From contig JAUVQZ010000072.1 in assembly GCA_030597865.1 (NCBI GenBank), positions 1 to 11,646 on the forward strand: a stretch of DNA of 11,646 nucleotides, read 5' to 3'. The translations under genes were made by a program, and so were the position numbers. Source of the stretch: Pseudomonadota bacterium (GTDB lineage: Bacteria; Desulfobacterota; Desulfobulbia; Desulfobulbales; SURF-16). This document shows, in pieces, positions 1 through 6,474 of this stretch. Position 1 is the stretch's first letter. Each line of letters opens with the position of its first letter. The notes beneath the pieces were generated by a model. The model had not been told where the DNA came from. It ran no database searches and saw only the letters and a program-made list of their open reading frames with translations.

Positions 1-162
1 AAATGTTTTTTCTAGCACAACAACCATATCCACCGCATCCAAACTATCCAGATCCAGGTCGTCATAGAGGGTCGCCTCCGGCACCATAATGGCCGGATCG
101 AGTTCAAACTCGGCCGCCAGCACCTCAACAACCTTCTGGCGCAGCTCATCGTCAGACATCAT
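1..162 (-). CDS. Acyl carrier protein (partial, cut by window edge)
   Basis: This small acidic protein carries growing acyl chains on a 4'-phosphopantetheine arm. Fifty-four codons are visible, from ATG at 162 to the window edge, so the last part of a roughly 80-residue ACP is missing. The diagnostic sequence DLDLDSLDAVDMVV spans residues 35-48, and Ser40 is the expected attachment serine. The N-terminal helix reads DDELRQKVVEVLAAEF. An AAGGAG at 171-176 sits 8 bases before ATG 162, which favours that start over the ATG at 159. The start overlaps the end of the upstream ketosynthase gene by 11 bases, so the two are probably translationally coupled. A dedicated ACP next to two ketosynthases suggests a pathway separate from housekeeping fatty acid synthesis. 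That is inferred from context; the ACP identity itself is clear. Confidence 0.92.
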   Translation of the reverse strand, partial: MMSDDELRQKVVEVLAAEFELDPAIMVPEATLYDDLDLDSLDAVDMVVVLEKTF

Positions 163-1390
163 CTTCCATTCTCCTTAAAACAAGGGCAGCATTAACACCA
201 CCCAGGGCAAAGTTATTTTTTACCAGTGTTGTAAGCGACTGGGGGCGCAATTGCTGAACAAGGTCAACGCAGGCACATTCAGGTTCAGGGTCGGTGAGAT
301 TCAGGGTGGGGACAATCTCCTGGCGGGCCAGCATCTCAAGGAGAATGATGGTCTCCAGCACCCCGGCCGCCCCCAGGGTATGGCCGAAATGACCCTTAAA
401 GGAACTCACCGGCACCGAGCCGTTCACCGCCTGGGCAATGGCCTGGGCCTCGGCCCGGTCACCCTGCTCCGTGCCAGTGGCATGGGCATTAACATAATCG
501 ATCTCATCGGCGCTCACCCCGGCCTCGTCCAGGGCCTGGATCATGGCTCTGGCCATACTGGCGCTATGGGGATTGGCAATATGCTCACTGTCGTTGACAT
601 GGCCAAAACCACAAATTTCGCCGTAGATCCGCGCCCCCCGCCGCCGGGCCGATTCAAGACTCTCCAGCACCAAGATGCCGCTGCCCGCTCCACATACCAC
701 ACCATCGCGCTTTATGTCAAAGGGGCTGGGAGTGGCGGTGGGCGTCTCATTTCTACAGGAGGCGGCACGCACCACATCAAAGACCCCGGTCACAGAGGCA
801 TGGGTCTCATCGGCCCCGCCGCAGAGCATGGCCTGCTGCCGGCCACTCTTCACCAGCAGATAGCCAAGGCCAAGGGCCTGGGCCGCAGAGGTACAGGCGC
901 TGGTCGGAGCCCACTGCTCACCGGTAATACCCAGGGCCAGACAGACATTGGCACTGGCACTATGGCCCATGATCTTAAAAAACTCGCCCGCCTTAATGCC
1001 CTCAATGGAGTTTTCAAAGAGGTAATGGCCATAGAGAGCGGCAAGGGCCTCCGGGCTACCTGTGGTGGAACCGATCACCGCTCCCACCTCACCTCCTGTC
1101 AGAAAATCATCGGCAAGACCGGCATCTGCTGCTGCCTCCTGGGCGGCAAGGGTGGCATAGATGGCCAGTGGCCCCATGGCCCGGCGCAGGGAACGGGGTA
1201 TTTTTTTTTTGGCATCAAAGGCCGGGACCGGTGCAGCAAGCAAACTCTTCATGCCGCTGATCCCACCCCACTCAGCCATGACCTGGACAGCAGAACGGCC
1301 CTGCCAGACACCGTTGACAAATTCATCAACGCCAAGGCCATAGGGGGAAACAGACCCCCGTCCAGTTATGACAACCCTGTTCATTGACAT
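152..1390 (-). CDS. FabF-like beta-ketoacyl-ACP synthase (KS1)
   Basis: This condensing enzyme of the KAS I/II thiolase fold adds malonyl-ACP units to an acyl chain by decarboxylative Claisen condensation in the cytoplasm. With the start at ATG 1390 it has 412 residues, the usual KAS length. The N-terminus is MSMNRVVITGRGSVSPYG. The nucleophile motif SACTSAAQ places the catalytic Cys at about 166. NAHATGTEQGD gives His303, and FKGHFGHTLGAAG gives Lys332 and His337. The C-terminal loop is NNFALGGVNAALVLRR. ATG 1390 is preferred because GGAGG at 1401-1405 lies 10 bases upstream; GTG 1408 and ATG 1384 are also in frame. The start overlaps the preceding oxidoreductase gene by 10 bases and the stop overlaps the ACP start. 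A run of ten A on the coding strand (1201-1210) encodes Lys-Lys-Lys-Ile. The triad is intact, so this is an active-type KS rather than a chain-length factor. Its substrate is unknown. Confidence 0.93.
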   Translation of the reverse strand: MSMNRVVITGRGSVSPYGLGVDEFVNGVWQGRSAVQVMAEWGGISGMKSLLAAPVPAFDAKKKIPRSLRRAMGPLAIYATLAAQEAAADAGLADDFLTGGEVGAVIGSTTGSPEALAALYGHYLFENSIEGIKAGEFFKIMGHSASANVCLALGITGEQWAPTSACTSAAQALGLGYLLVKSGRQQAMLCGGADETHASVTGVFDVVRAASCRNETPTATPSPFDIKRDGVVCGAGSGILVLESLESARRRGARIYGEICGFGHVNDSEHIANPHSASMARAMIQALDEAGVSADEIDYVNAHATGTEQGDRAEAQAIAQAVNGSVPVSSFKGHFGHTLGAAGVLETIILLEMLARQEIVPTLNLTDPEPECACVDLVQQLRPQSLTTLVKNNFALGGVNAALVLRRMEDDV

Positions 1391-2880
1391 TGCTTGACAT
1401 CCTCCCACAACTCTTCCAGGCCTGTCATCTCACCAACGGTGACCAAACCGGCCAGGGCCGCGCCCATCACCCCGTTCATCAAGGTGGACTGGCCGCTGAG
1501 CCACAACCCGGTTATCTTGGTACGCGCTCCCGGGTTATACTGGCCCAGACAGTACATGGCGCCATAACAGGAGCCATGGGGGGCGGAAAGCTCATCCCTG
1601 AAGGTCAAGGGAGTCCCCACGGCCAGGGGTTCAATGGCGGCATATTCATCACCCCACACCCGGGCGGCATGACCGATCATCTCAGCGGCCACCTGTTCCT
1701 TAAAAGAGGCATAGGCCGCAGGGCGGTTCTTGGGAATGGAATCATGGAAGCGGGCCACCTCCTGCCAATGGGCTGGGGCCAGCAATATAACACCTTCCGC
1801 CTTGACAGACAACGATTGACTGTCACGATAACCGGGACTGGACATCATTAATTGCCGCTGTGGCGGGGAACTAACCATAAAATCACTAAATTCGGCCGGA
1901 CCGGGCGGCACAGAGTAATAATTATGCCACTGGAGGGCGTCCACCGCCTCCCCGGCCGACAGCCGCCCAAAAAGGGCATACATGGACATGGTATTCTCCA
2001 GTTCCCGCACCCTGGAGATATAGGCCGGCCGGAAAAAATCGTTATTCACCAAGGTAAGCATGGCCGTCGGGTGGCCAGTAAAAATGACATCCGTGCAGTC
2101 AATAATCTCTTCGTCAACCTTAACGCCACACACCTGCTGACCATCAGTCTCAATGGCCTCCACCTCGGAGGAGGTTCGCACCTCCACACCATACTGGGCC
2201 AAGACCTGGACATGACTGTCAACAATGGCCTGGCCGCCGCCGCTCACGGTATAGGTCCCCATATAATAGCTGTGCACAACCATGGCATGGACATCCAGCC
2301 GCGCCTTGCTCACCGGCACCCCATAGAGAAAGGAGGGCAAGGCGAGCACAGCCTGGAGCTCCTGATTTGAGGTAATGGAGTCGAGAAAATCGGCCAGGGA
2401 TTGGTGGCGGCTGGACATACCCCGCAAAAAAGGGGTCAGGGGGAGATCAAGATTATAGAAAGGAATCTCAGCACAAATGGCCTGAATAGTGGCAAAATAG
2501 GAGTCAATGGCCCCTTGCTCATCAGGAAACTGCTCCTTCAAATGGGTGCTGAAGCGCTCATAGGAGAACTAGGCCTGCACAGGCTGACCACGGCCATGGA
2601 TCTGGACATGATCATAGCCATCCTCAGGAAAGGGGACGATATCCATCAGGGGCTCAACACCCAGATACCTCCACAGCCGCCTGGTAAAATCTCCAGGCCC
2701 GAGGTTGCCCATGTAGTGAAACCCCACATCAAAGGGGATTTTTTGGCGCTTAAAGCGCTGCAGGGCCCCACCAACCAAGGGTTTCTTCTCCAACACCATG
2801 ACCTGCCGACCAGCCTTGGCCAAGAGGGCCGCCACGGTGAGGCCACTTATACCTGAACCGATAACAACGGCCCTGGTCAT
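1381..2880 (-). pseudogene. FAD-dependent CrtI/retinol-saturase-like oxidoreductase interrupted by an in-frame TAG
   Basis: This belongs to the phytoene desaturase/retinol saturase superfamily, FAD enzymes that add or remove double bonds in long hydrophobic chains. The N-terminus has the dinucleotide-binding motif VVIGSGISGLTVAALLAKAG followed by VLEKKPLVGGALQRF and FDVGFHYMGN, which is close to the retinol-saturase subgroup. The C-terminus has GLWLSGQSTLMNGVMGAALAG, the usual second FAD-contacting segment. The frame is continuous over 499 positions, a normal family length, except for TAG at 2569-2571 (position 104). After it comes FSYERFSTHLKEQFPDEQGA, still in frame and homologous in style. 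No good ribosome binding site or ATG restarts the second part; an in-frame TTG at 2541 is the only nearby start. ATG 2880 overlaps the upstream KS2 stop as ATGA. The cause may be a nonsense mutation, a sequence error or amber recoding. TAG ends three other genes here, so routine recoding is unlikely. Confidence 0.85.
2569..2571 (-). other. In-frame amber codon inside the oxidoreductase gene
   Basis: The minus-strand codons around this site read GTG CAG GCC TAG TTC TCC TAT, giving Val-Gln-Ala-stop-Phe-Ser-Tyr. Both sides keep the same reading frame and both look like the same protein family, so a single base change would restore one open gene. Candidate ancestral codons one step away include CAG, TGG, TAC, TAT, AAG, GAG and TCG. 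TTG is also one step away. Confidence 0.95.
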
Positions 2881-4127
2881 GGAGCCACCCGCACAACAAG
2901 GGCGGCATTAACGCCACCAAAACCTGAAGCATTGCAGAGAATACGCGAGGGTTTCAGCTCCATGGTCTGTTGGGGGATACGAAGGCCCTGGGAAAACTCA
3001 TCCGCCCCCTGGAAATTAATATGGCCGGCCACAAAACCACCTTGGCCCATGAGCAGGCCATAGACCACCTGGGAGGCGCCGGACATCCAGAATTCATGGC
3101 CGGTAAGGGCCTTAATGGCCGCAATGACCGGACCAGCCTGCCCCTGATCAATGCCAAAGAGGTGGCGCAGGGCCTCGGCCTCCTTGGCGTCCCCCACCTG
3201 GGTGGAGGTGGCATGGGCCATGACCAGATCAATATCCCCAGCAGCAAGTCCGCCATTATCAAGGGCCATTGCCATGGCCCGGCCGATCCCCTCACCACTG
3301 GGCACAGAGACATGATGGCCATCCGAGGTGGTGGCATAGCCTTCAACCTCTGCCAGGATAGGAGCGCCGCGTCCCAGGGCCATCTCCCTTTCCTCCAGCA
3401 CCAGGGCTGCGGCCCCACCACTGGGGACAAGACCATCCCGCCCCACATCAAAGGGCCGGGAGGAGGCGGCCGGATCATCTTCACGCCGGGAAAAGGCGCC
3501 CAGGCCATCAAAGCTGCACATGGATTGCCAGGAGATCTCCTGGGCCCCGCCGCAAATCATCCGGTCCTGCTTGCCGGCACTGATCAACTCTGCGGCCTGA
3601 CCAATGGCCATGGCGCCGCTGGCACAGGCGCCACTCACCGTCCAGGAAGAACCGTGGAGCTGAAGTTTGGTGGCCAGGTTGAGGGTGATGGTGCTGTTGA
3701 GGAGACGGAAGATATGGCCACTGCCAATGCCCTTGCTCTCACCGGCCTCAGCCAGCATCTGACACTGTTCAACACCGGTGACCACGGAGGAGTCATTGCC
3801 AAAGATGAGGCCACATCGTTCATCACCGGCCAGATCCATCTCAGCAATGCCGGCCTGGGCCAGGGCCTGCTCCACACTGGCCCAGGCCCACTGGCCAAAC
3901 TCAGGCAGGGTCTTGCGATAACGCCGGCTTAGGCCGCTATTATCAAAACCGCGAATGACACCGGAAAGGGCGCTGCGAAAGCCCCGCTGCTTACGCTCAT
4001 CAAGCAGGACAATACCACTGCGACCATGGCGAAGACTCTCCTGTACCTGCTGGCAATCCAGGCCCAGACTGGAGATAATGCCAAGGCCGGTGATGACCAC
4101 CCGGCGATTTTCACATAATTGTTTCAT
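2877..4127 (-). CDS. FabB-like beta-ketoacyl-ACP synthase (KS2)
   Basis: This is a second KAS-type condensing enzyme, 416 residues. The N-terminus is RRVVITGLGIISSLGLD. The nucleophile motif SGACASGAMAIG places Cys168, MAHATSTQVGD gives His305, and AIKALTGHEF gives Lys339 and His344. The C-terminal loop is CNASGFGGVNAALVVR. The HATST form of the first histidine motif is closer to FabB than to the HATGT form of KS1. After the second histidine the common GAAG stretch is replaced by EFWMSGASQ, an unusual variant at a normally conserved turn. The Cys-His-His set is complete. The start at 4127 has an AGGAG 15 bases away (4143-4147), which is long; an AGG lies closer. The gene begins 18 bases after the small exported protein and its stop overlaps the oxidoreductase start by four bases. 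Two distinct active-type ketosynthases in one operon suggest different chain-length or substrate roles, or a heterodimer. That part is inference. Confidence 0.93.
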   Translation of the reverse strand: MKQLCENRRVVITGLGIISSLGLDCQQVQESLRHGRSGIVLLDERKQRGFRSALSGVIRGFDNSGLSRRYRKTLPEFGQWAWASVEQALAQAGIAEMDLAGDERCGLIFGNDSSVVTGVEQCQMLAEAGESKGIGSGHIFRLLNSTITLNLATKLQLHGSSWTVSGACASGAMAIGQAAELISAGKQDRMICGGAQEISWQSMCSFDGLGAFSRREDDPAASSRPFDVGRDGLVPSGGAAALVLEEREMALGRGAPILAEVEGYATTSDGHHVSVPSGEGIGRAMAMALDNGGLAAGDIDLVMAHATSTQVGDAKEAEALRHLFGIDQGQAGPVIAAIKALTGHEFWMSGASQVVYGLLMGQGGFVAGHINFQGADEFSQGLRIPQQTMELKPSRILCNASGFGGVNAALVVRVAP

Positions 4128-4145
4128 ACAGCCTATGAAGCGCTC

Positions 4146-4409
4146 CTACTCACCGCCAAAACCATCCTTGACGTCCTGCCATAATTTTTTAAAGCCCTGT
4201 TTGGCGTCTGGCCAAGCGGACTTGGACCCCTCCTTCACCTCTTTACCCATCTTCTTGCTCTCCCGGAATCCCTCCTTGAAACCATCGCGGACCTCACGGC
4301 CAAACTGACCAGTTTTATGATCCTCAGGCTCATCTTCTTCCTTGGCAAGACCGAGGACCGGCCAGATCAACAAAAGAACCAACAAGCTGACAAGTATTTT
4401 TTTATGCAT
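4146..4409 (-). CDS. Small exported protein with 11-residue amphipathic repeats
   Basis: This 87-residue protein heads the operon. MHKKILVSLLVLLLIWPVLGLA is a classic Sec signal peptide: two lysines, a long hydrophobic core, and probable cleavage after Ala22. The mature part is short and highly charged. It contains VKEG (58-61), AKQG (69-72) and VKDG (80-83), exactly 11 residues apart, with the related V40-RDG and F44-KEG before them. Such hendecads occur in LEA-like and apolipoprotein-like helices that lie on membranes, so a periplasmic lipid- or membrane-contacting role is possible but unproven. No Shine-Dalgarno sequence is visible before ATG 4409; the start rests on the signal peptide. 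It ends in TAG, 18 bases before KS2 and in the same frame as KS2. I do not recognise a named family. Placement in the operon suggests a link to the lipid pathway. Confidence 0.72.
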   Translation of the reverse strand: MHKKILVSLLVLLLIWPVLGLAKEEDEPEDHKTGQFGREVRDGFKEGFRESKKMGKEVKEGSKSAWPDAKQGFKKLWQDVKDGFGGE

Positions 4410-4527
4410 GGGGAGGTGATAATGATGGAAGGTGATAGGTAATCGCTTCTGGGATGGGCGGGATAGGGGGAAATTACCGGCATCCCCTCAACAGGCCCAT
4501 TAATCCCTAAGCGTAAATTGAGTTAAA

Positions 4528-4556
4528 TTTCTACCTGTTTGTTAACGAATTCGCAA
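4528..4556 (-). promoter_or_regulatory. Possible sigma70-type promoter for the ketosynthase operon
   Basis: On the minus strand TTGCGA (4551-4556) and TAGAAA (4528-4533) are separated by exactly 17 bases. Each matches four of six consensus positions. They lie about 120 bases upstream of the first gene of the minus-strand operon, in an A+T-richer stretch. This is only pattern matching by eye. Confidence 0.3.
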
Positions 4557-4801
4557 CAGAAAGGTGGGGGGTGGGAAGGGTGGGAAAAATAATTTTAATG
4601 CTGGAAAATATCGCCATAAACACCTAGAACCCTGTAAAGGTTGATTTGAGCCCTCTGACCAGATAGGTTACTATGCATCCAATTTCGAGCCAATACTTTC
4701 CATACCTATTCAAATTAGGTCCATGGGCATTGGTGAGGCATGCGGGTTTTGAGGTTTACACTTTGCGGTTAACGGTTCGAGGTAGTTATACCCCAAGGGT
4801 T

Positions 4802-4846
4802 CAGTCCAATCCCCCTTTGGGGGGGGCAAGCGCCGGTTGTGGACTG
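4802..4846. repeat. Inverted repeat with an inner C5/G8 hairpin
   Basis: CAGTCCA at 4802-4808 is perfectly complementary to TGGACTG at 4840-4846. Inside it CCCCC (4811-4815), TTT and GGGGGGGG (4819-4826) can fold a tight G:C hairpin. It adjoins the second copy of the direct repeat GTTAACGGT. It could be part of a small mobile or REP-like element, or a structured RNA. A 7-base match is also possible by chance over this length. Confidence 0.4.
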
Positions 4847-4909
4847 TTAACGGTGGACCTCAGCAGCACGTAACGATGTAGTTTCGAGCAATTAGCCAAA
4901 CCTGTATAG

Positions 4910-4938
4910 TTGCAATATTATTGGCCCATATCCATTAT
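4910..4938 (+). promoter_or_regulatory. Possible sigma70-type promoter for the radical SAM gene
   Basis: TTGCAA (4910-4915) and CATTAT (4933-4938) are separated by exactly 17 bases. Each matches four of six consensus positions. It lies 30 bases upstream of the start codon at 4968, a suitable place for a short leader. Support is by eye only. Confidence 0.33.
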
Positions 4939-4967
4939 CTGCTGTTTTTTTTGAGAACCCCTTACCC

Positions 4968-6416
4968 ATGCCCCCACACAACGAAAAACGCATCCTCTTT
5001 GTCCACCCCCTCGGCTACAAACTTGAACAGGCCGAGGGTGATATCTCCCGGGTGACCAATATCATGCCACCCCTTGGCCTGGCGTCCATTGCTGCCTACC
5101 TAGATGAACGGAGTTTTGAAACTGCCATTATCGACTGCTATGCCCACCCGGCCCAATCAGACGATCTCATCCGCTCCTTTCTCCAGGAAAAGAGGCCGGC
5201 CGTCATCGCCTTTTCCTGTACCACCTCAAGCTTTCTAGACGGGGTTCGACTGGCTGCCATGGCCAAGGAGCTGCTGCCAGGCATCAGTACCGTCTTTGGC
5301 GGCGTCCACGTCTCGGCCTTACAGGAGAAGGCCCTGGCTGATTATCCAGCGGTGGATTTCGTTGTGGTGGGCGAAGGGGAGGAGACGCTACATGAGTTCC
5401 TGATCACCCCGGCCCAAGGCAGGGCAGAGGTGGCGCAGCTCATCTGGAGAGACAACAGCGGCCTGGTGATCTACAATGACCAGAAGCGCCCCCCCCTGGA
5501 TCTTGACACCCTGCCCTTCCCTGCCTACGAGAAGCTGAGCAACTACCCGGAGGCCTATCAGCTCCCCATCTTCAATTATCCCACGGAGCCAAACACCAGC
5601 TGTATCTCCAGCCGCGGCTGCCCCTATGCCTGTAGCTATTGCGACCGTTCGGTGTTCCGGCGCAGCTTCCGCTACAACTCGGCCGATTATCTCCACCGCC
5701 ACCTGGCCTATCTCAAGGAAAAGTTCAATATCCGCCACATTAACTTCTACGATGACCAGTTCACCTTTAACCGTGACAGGGTGGAGAAGTTCTGCCGGGC
5801 AATGATTACCTCACCCCTGGGCATGACCTTTAACTGCGCGGTGCGGGCCGAGCATATCGACCTTGAGCTTTTACAGCTGATGAAAAAGGCGGGCTGCTGG
5901 ATGATCAGCCTCGGCATTGAGACCGGCGACCAAGACCTGCTGGCCCAGCACCGCCAGAACGCCGACCTGACCATGCTGGCCAACAAGATCCACCTCATCA
6001 AAGAGGCAGGTATCCGGGTCAAGGGCCTCTTAATGATGGGGTTACCCGGCGAGAGCGAAGAGAGCATCAAAAAGAGCATGGACTACGTCTTTTCCCTGCC
6101 CATTGACACCTTTAACCTAGCCAAATTCACCCCCTTCCCCGGCTCCCCCATCTACCAGAATATCCACCAGCTTGGCAGCTTTGAAGAGGACTGGGAGAAG
6201 ATGGATTGCATGCAGTTTCTCTTCATCCCCAAGGGCATGAACAAGGAGCGCATGGAGGAGCTGTTCATCTCCTTCTACAAGAGCCATTTCCAGCAGCCCA
6301 AGGTGCTGTGGGGCTATGTCACCATGCTGTGGAAGTCACCATCGAGCTGGCGGCGCTTTGCCGGAAATTTCTTTTCATTCCTCCGCTTTATCAAAAGCAA
6401 TAAACGGCTAAAATAA
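4968..6416 (+). CDS. Cobalamin-binding-domain radical SAM protein (BchE/HpnP-like class)
   Basis: This 482-residue protein has the two-domain layout of B12-dependent radical SAM enzymes. Residues about 8-150 form a Rossmann-like B12-binding domain, with RILFVHPLGY, MPPLGLASIAAYL, VFGGVHVSAL and VDFVVVGEGEETLHEFL. The radical SAM core starts at SSRGCPYACSYC, whose Cys218, Cys222 and Cys225 form the CX3CX2C site for a 4Fe-4S cluster. It continues through INFYDDQFTF, ISLGIETGDQDLL and GLLMMGLPGESEE. A basic, aromatic C-terminal tail of about 100 residues follows. Family members methylate or cyclise unactivated carbons in lipids, hopanoids, pigments and natural products; the substrate here is unknown. 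It is divergent from the ketosynthase operon across 558 bases, so it may act on that product, though the tie is loose. No strong ribosome binding site precedes ATG 4968. The gene ends in TAA, followed by a hairpin. Confidence 0.92.
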   Translation: MPPHNEKRILFVHPLGYKLEQAEGDISRVTNIMPPLGLASIAAYLDERSFETAIIDCYAHPAQSDDLIRSFLQEKRPAVIAFSCTTSSFLDGVRLAAMAKELLPGISTVFGGVHVSALQEKALADYPAVDFVVVGEGEETLHEFLITPAQGRAEVAQLIWRDNSGLVIYNDQKRPPLDLDTLPFPAYEKLSNYPEAYQLPIFNYPTEPNTSCISSRGCPYACSYCDRSVFRRSFRYNSADYLHRHLAYLKEKFNIRHINFYDDQFTFNRDRVEKFCRAMITSPLGMTFNCAVRAEHIDLELLQLMKKAGCWMISLGIETGDQDLLAQHRQNADLTMLANKIHLIKEAGIRVKGLLMMGLPGESEESIKKSMDYVFSLPIDTFNLAKFTPFPGSPIYQNIHQLGSFEEDWEKMDCMQFLFIPKGMNKERMEELFISFYKSHFQQPKVLWGYVTMLWKSPSSWRRFAGNFFSFLRFIKSNKRLK

Positions 6417-6465
6417 GGTGGTGCCACAGGTGGCGGCAGATCATGCCGTGGAGCACCTTGAAAAA
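6415..6465. terminator. Likely bidirectional terminator between convergent genes
   Basis: AAGGTG (6415-6420) pairs with CACCTT (6454-6459). An inner perfect stem CGGCA (6434-6438) and TGCCG (6444-6448) closes a 5-base loop. The stem is followed by GAAAAA at 6460-6465 and preceded by AAAT, so both strands see U-rich sequence on leaving the stem. It sits in the 58-base gap between two convergent stop codons, and its first bases overlap the radical SAM stop codon. The stem has internal mismatches. Confidence 0.55.
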
Positions 6466-6474
6466 GGCGGCCAA

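Larger units (their letters stand above)
4410..4967. other. 558-base intergenic region between divergent transcription units
   Basis: No convincing gene is present. The left part (4500-4640) is A+T-rich and holds the possible promoter for the minus-strand operon. The middle (about 4680-4890) holds small repeats. GTTAACGGT occurs at 4768-4776 and 4846-4854. TTTCGAGC occurs at 4683-4690 and 4882-4889. CAGTCCA (4802-4808) pairs with TGGACTG (4840-4846), enclosing a C5-T3-G8 stretch, and ACCTA/TAGGT forms an inverted pair at 4704-4720. The right end carries a possible promoter for the radical SAM gene and a T8 run at about 4943-4952. A 66-codon open frame at 4673-4873 looks like chance translation of the repeat patch. 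Confidence 0.6.

Noticed and set aside
251..1387. Long plus-strand open frame of 378 codons opposite KS1
   Set aside because: It is antisense to a clear ketosynthase with all catalytic motifs, and its translation is low-complexity and matches no domain.
1381..2541. Reading the second half of the oxidoreductase as a separate gene starting at TTG 2541
   Set aside because: No Shine-Dalgarno sequence or ATG supports a restart, and the frame and homology continue directly from the part before the TAG, so it is better described as one interrupted gene.
2970..3932. Plus-strand open frame of 320 codons opposite KS2
   Set aside because: It is antisense to a catalytically complete ketosynthase and has no recognisable domain or ribosome binding site.
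4673..4873. Plus-strand open frame of 66 codons in the intergenic region
   Set aside because: It covers the repeat patch, has no ribosome binding site, and its product has no family features; more likely chance translation of a non-coding element.
4760..4880. Possible integron attC site around the GTTAAC repeats
   Set aside because: GTTAACG cores are present but the paired RYYYAAC/GTTRRRY arms with the expected internal boxes are not found, and there is no cassette layout or integrase.
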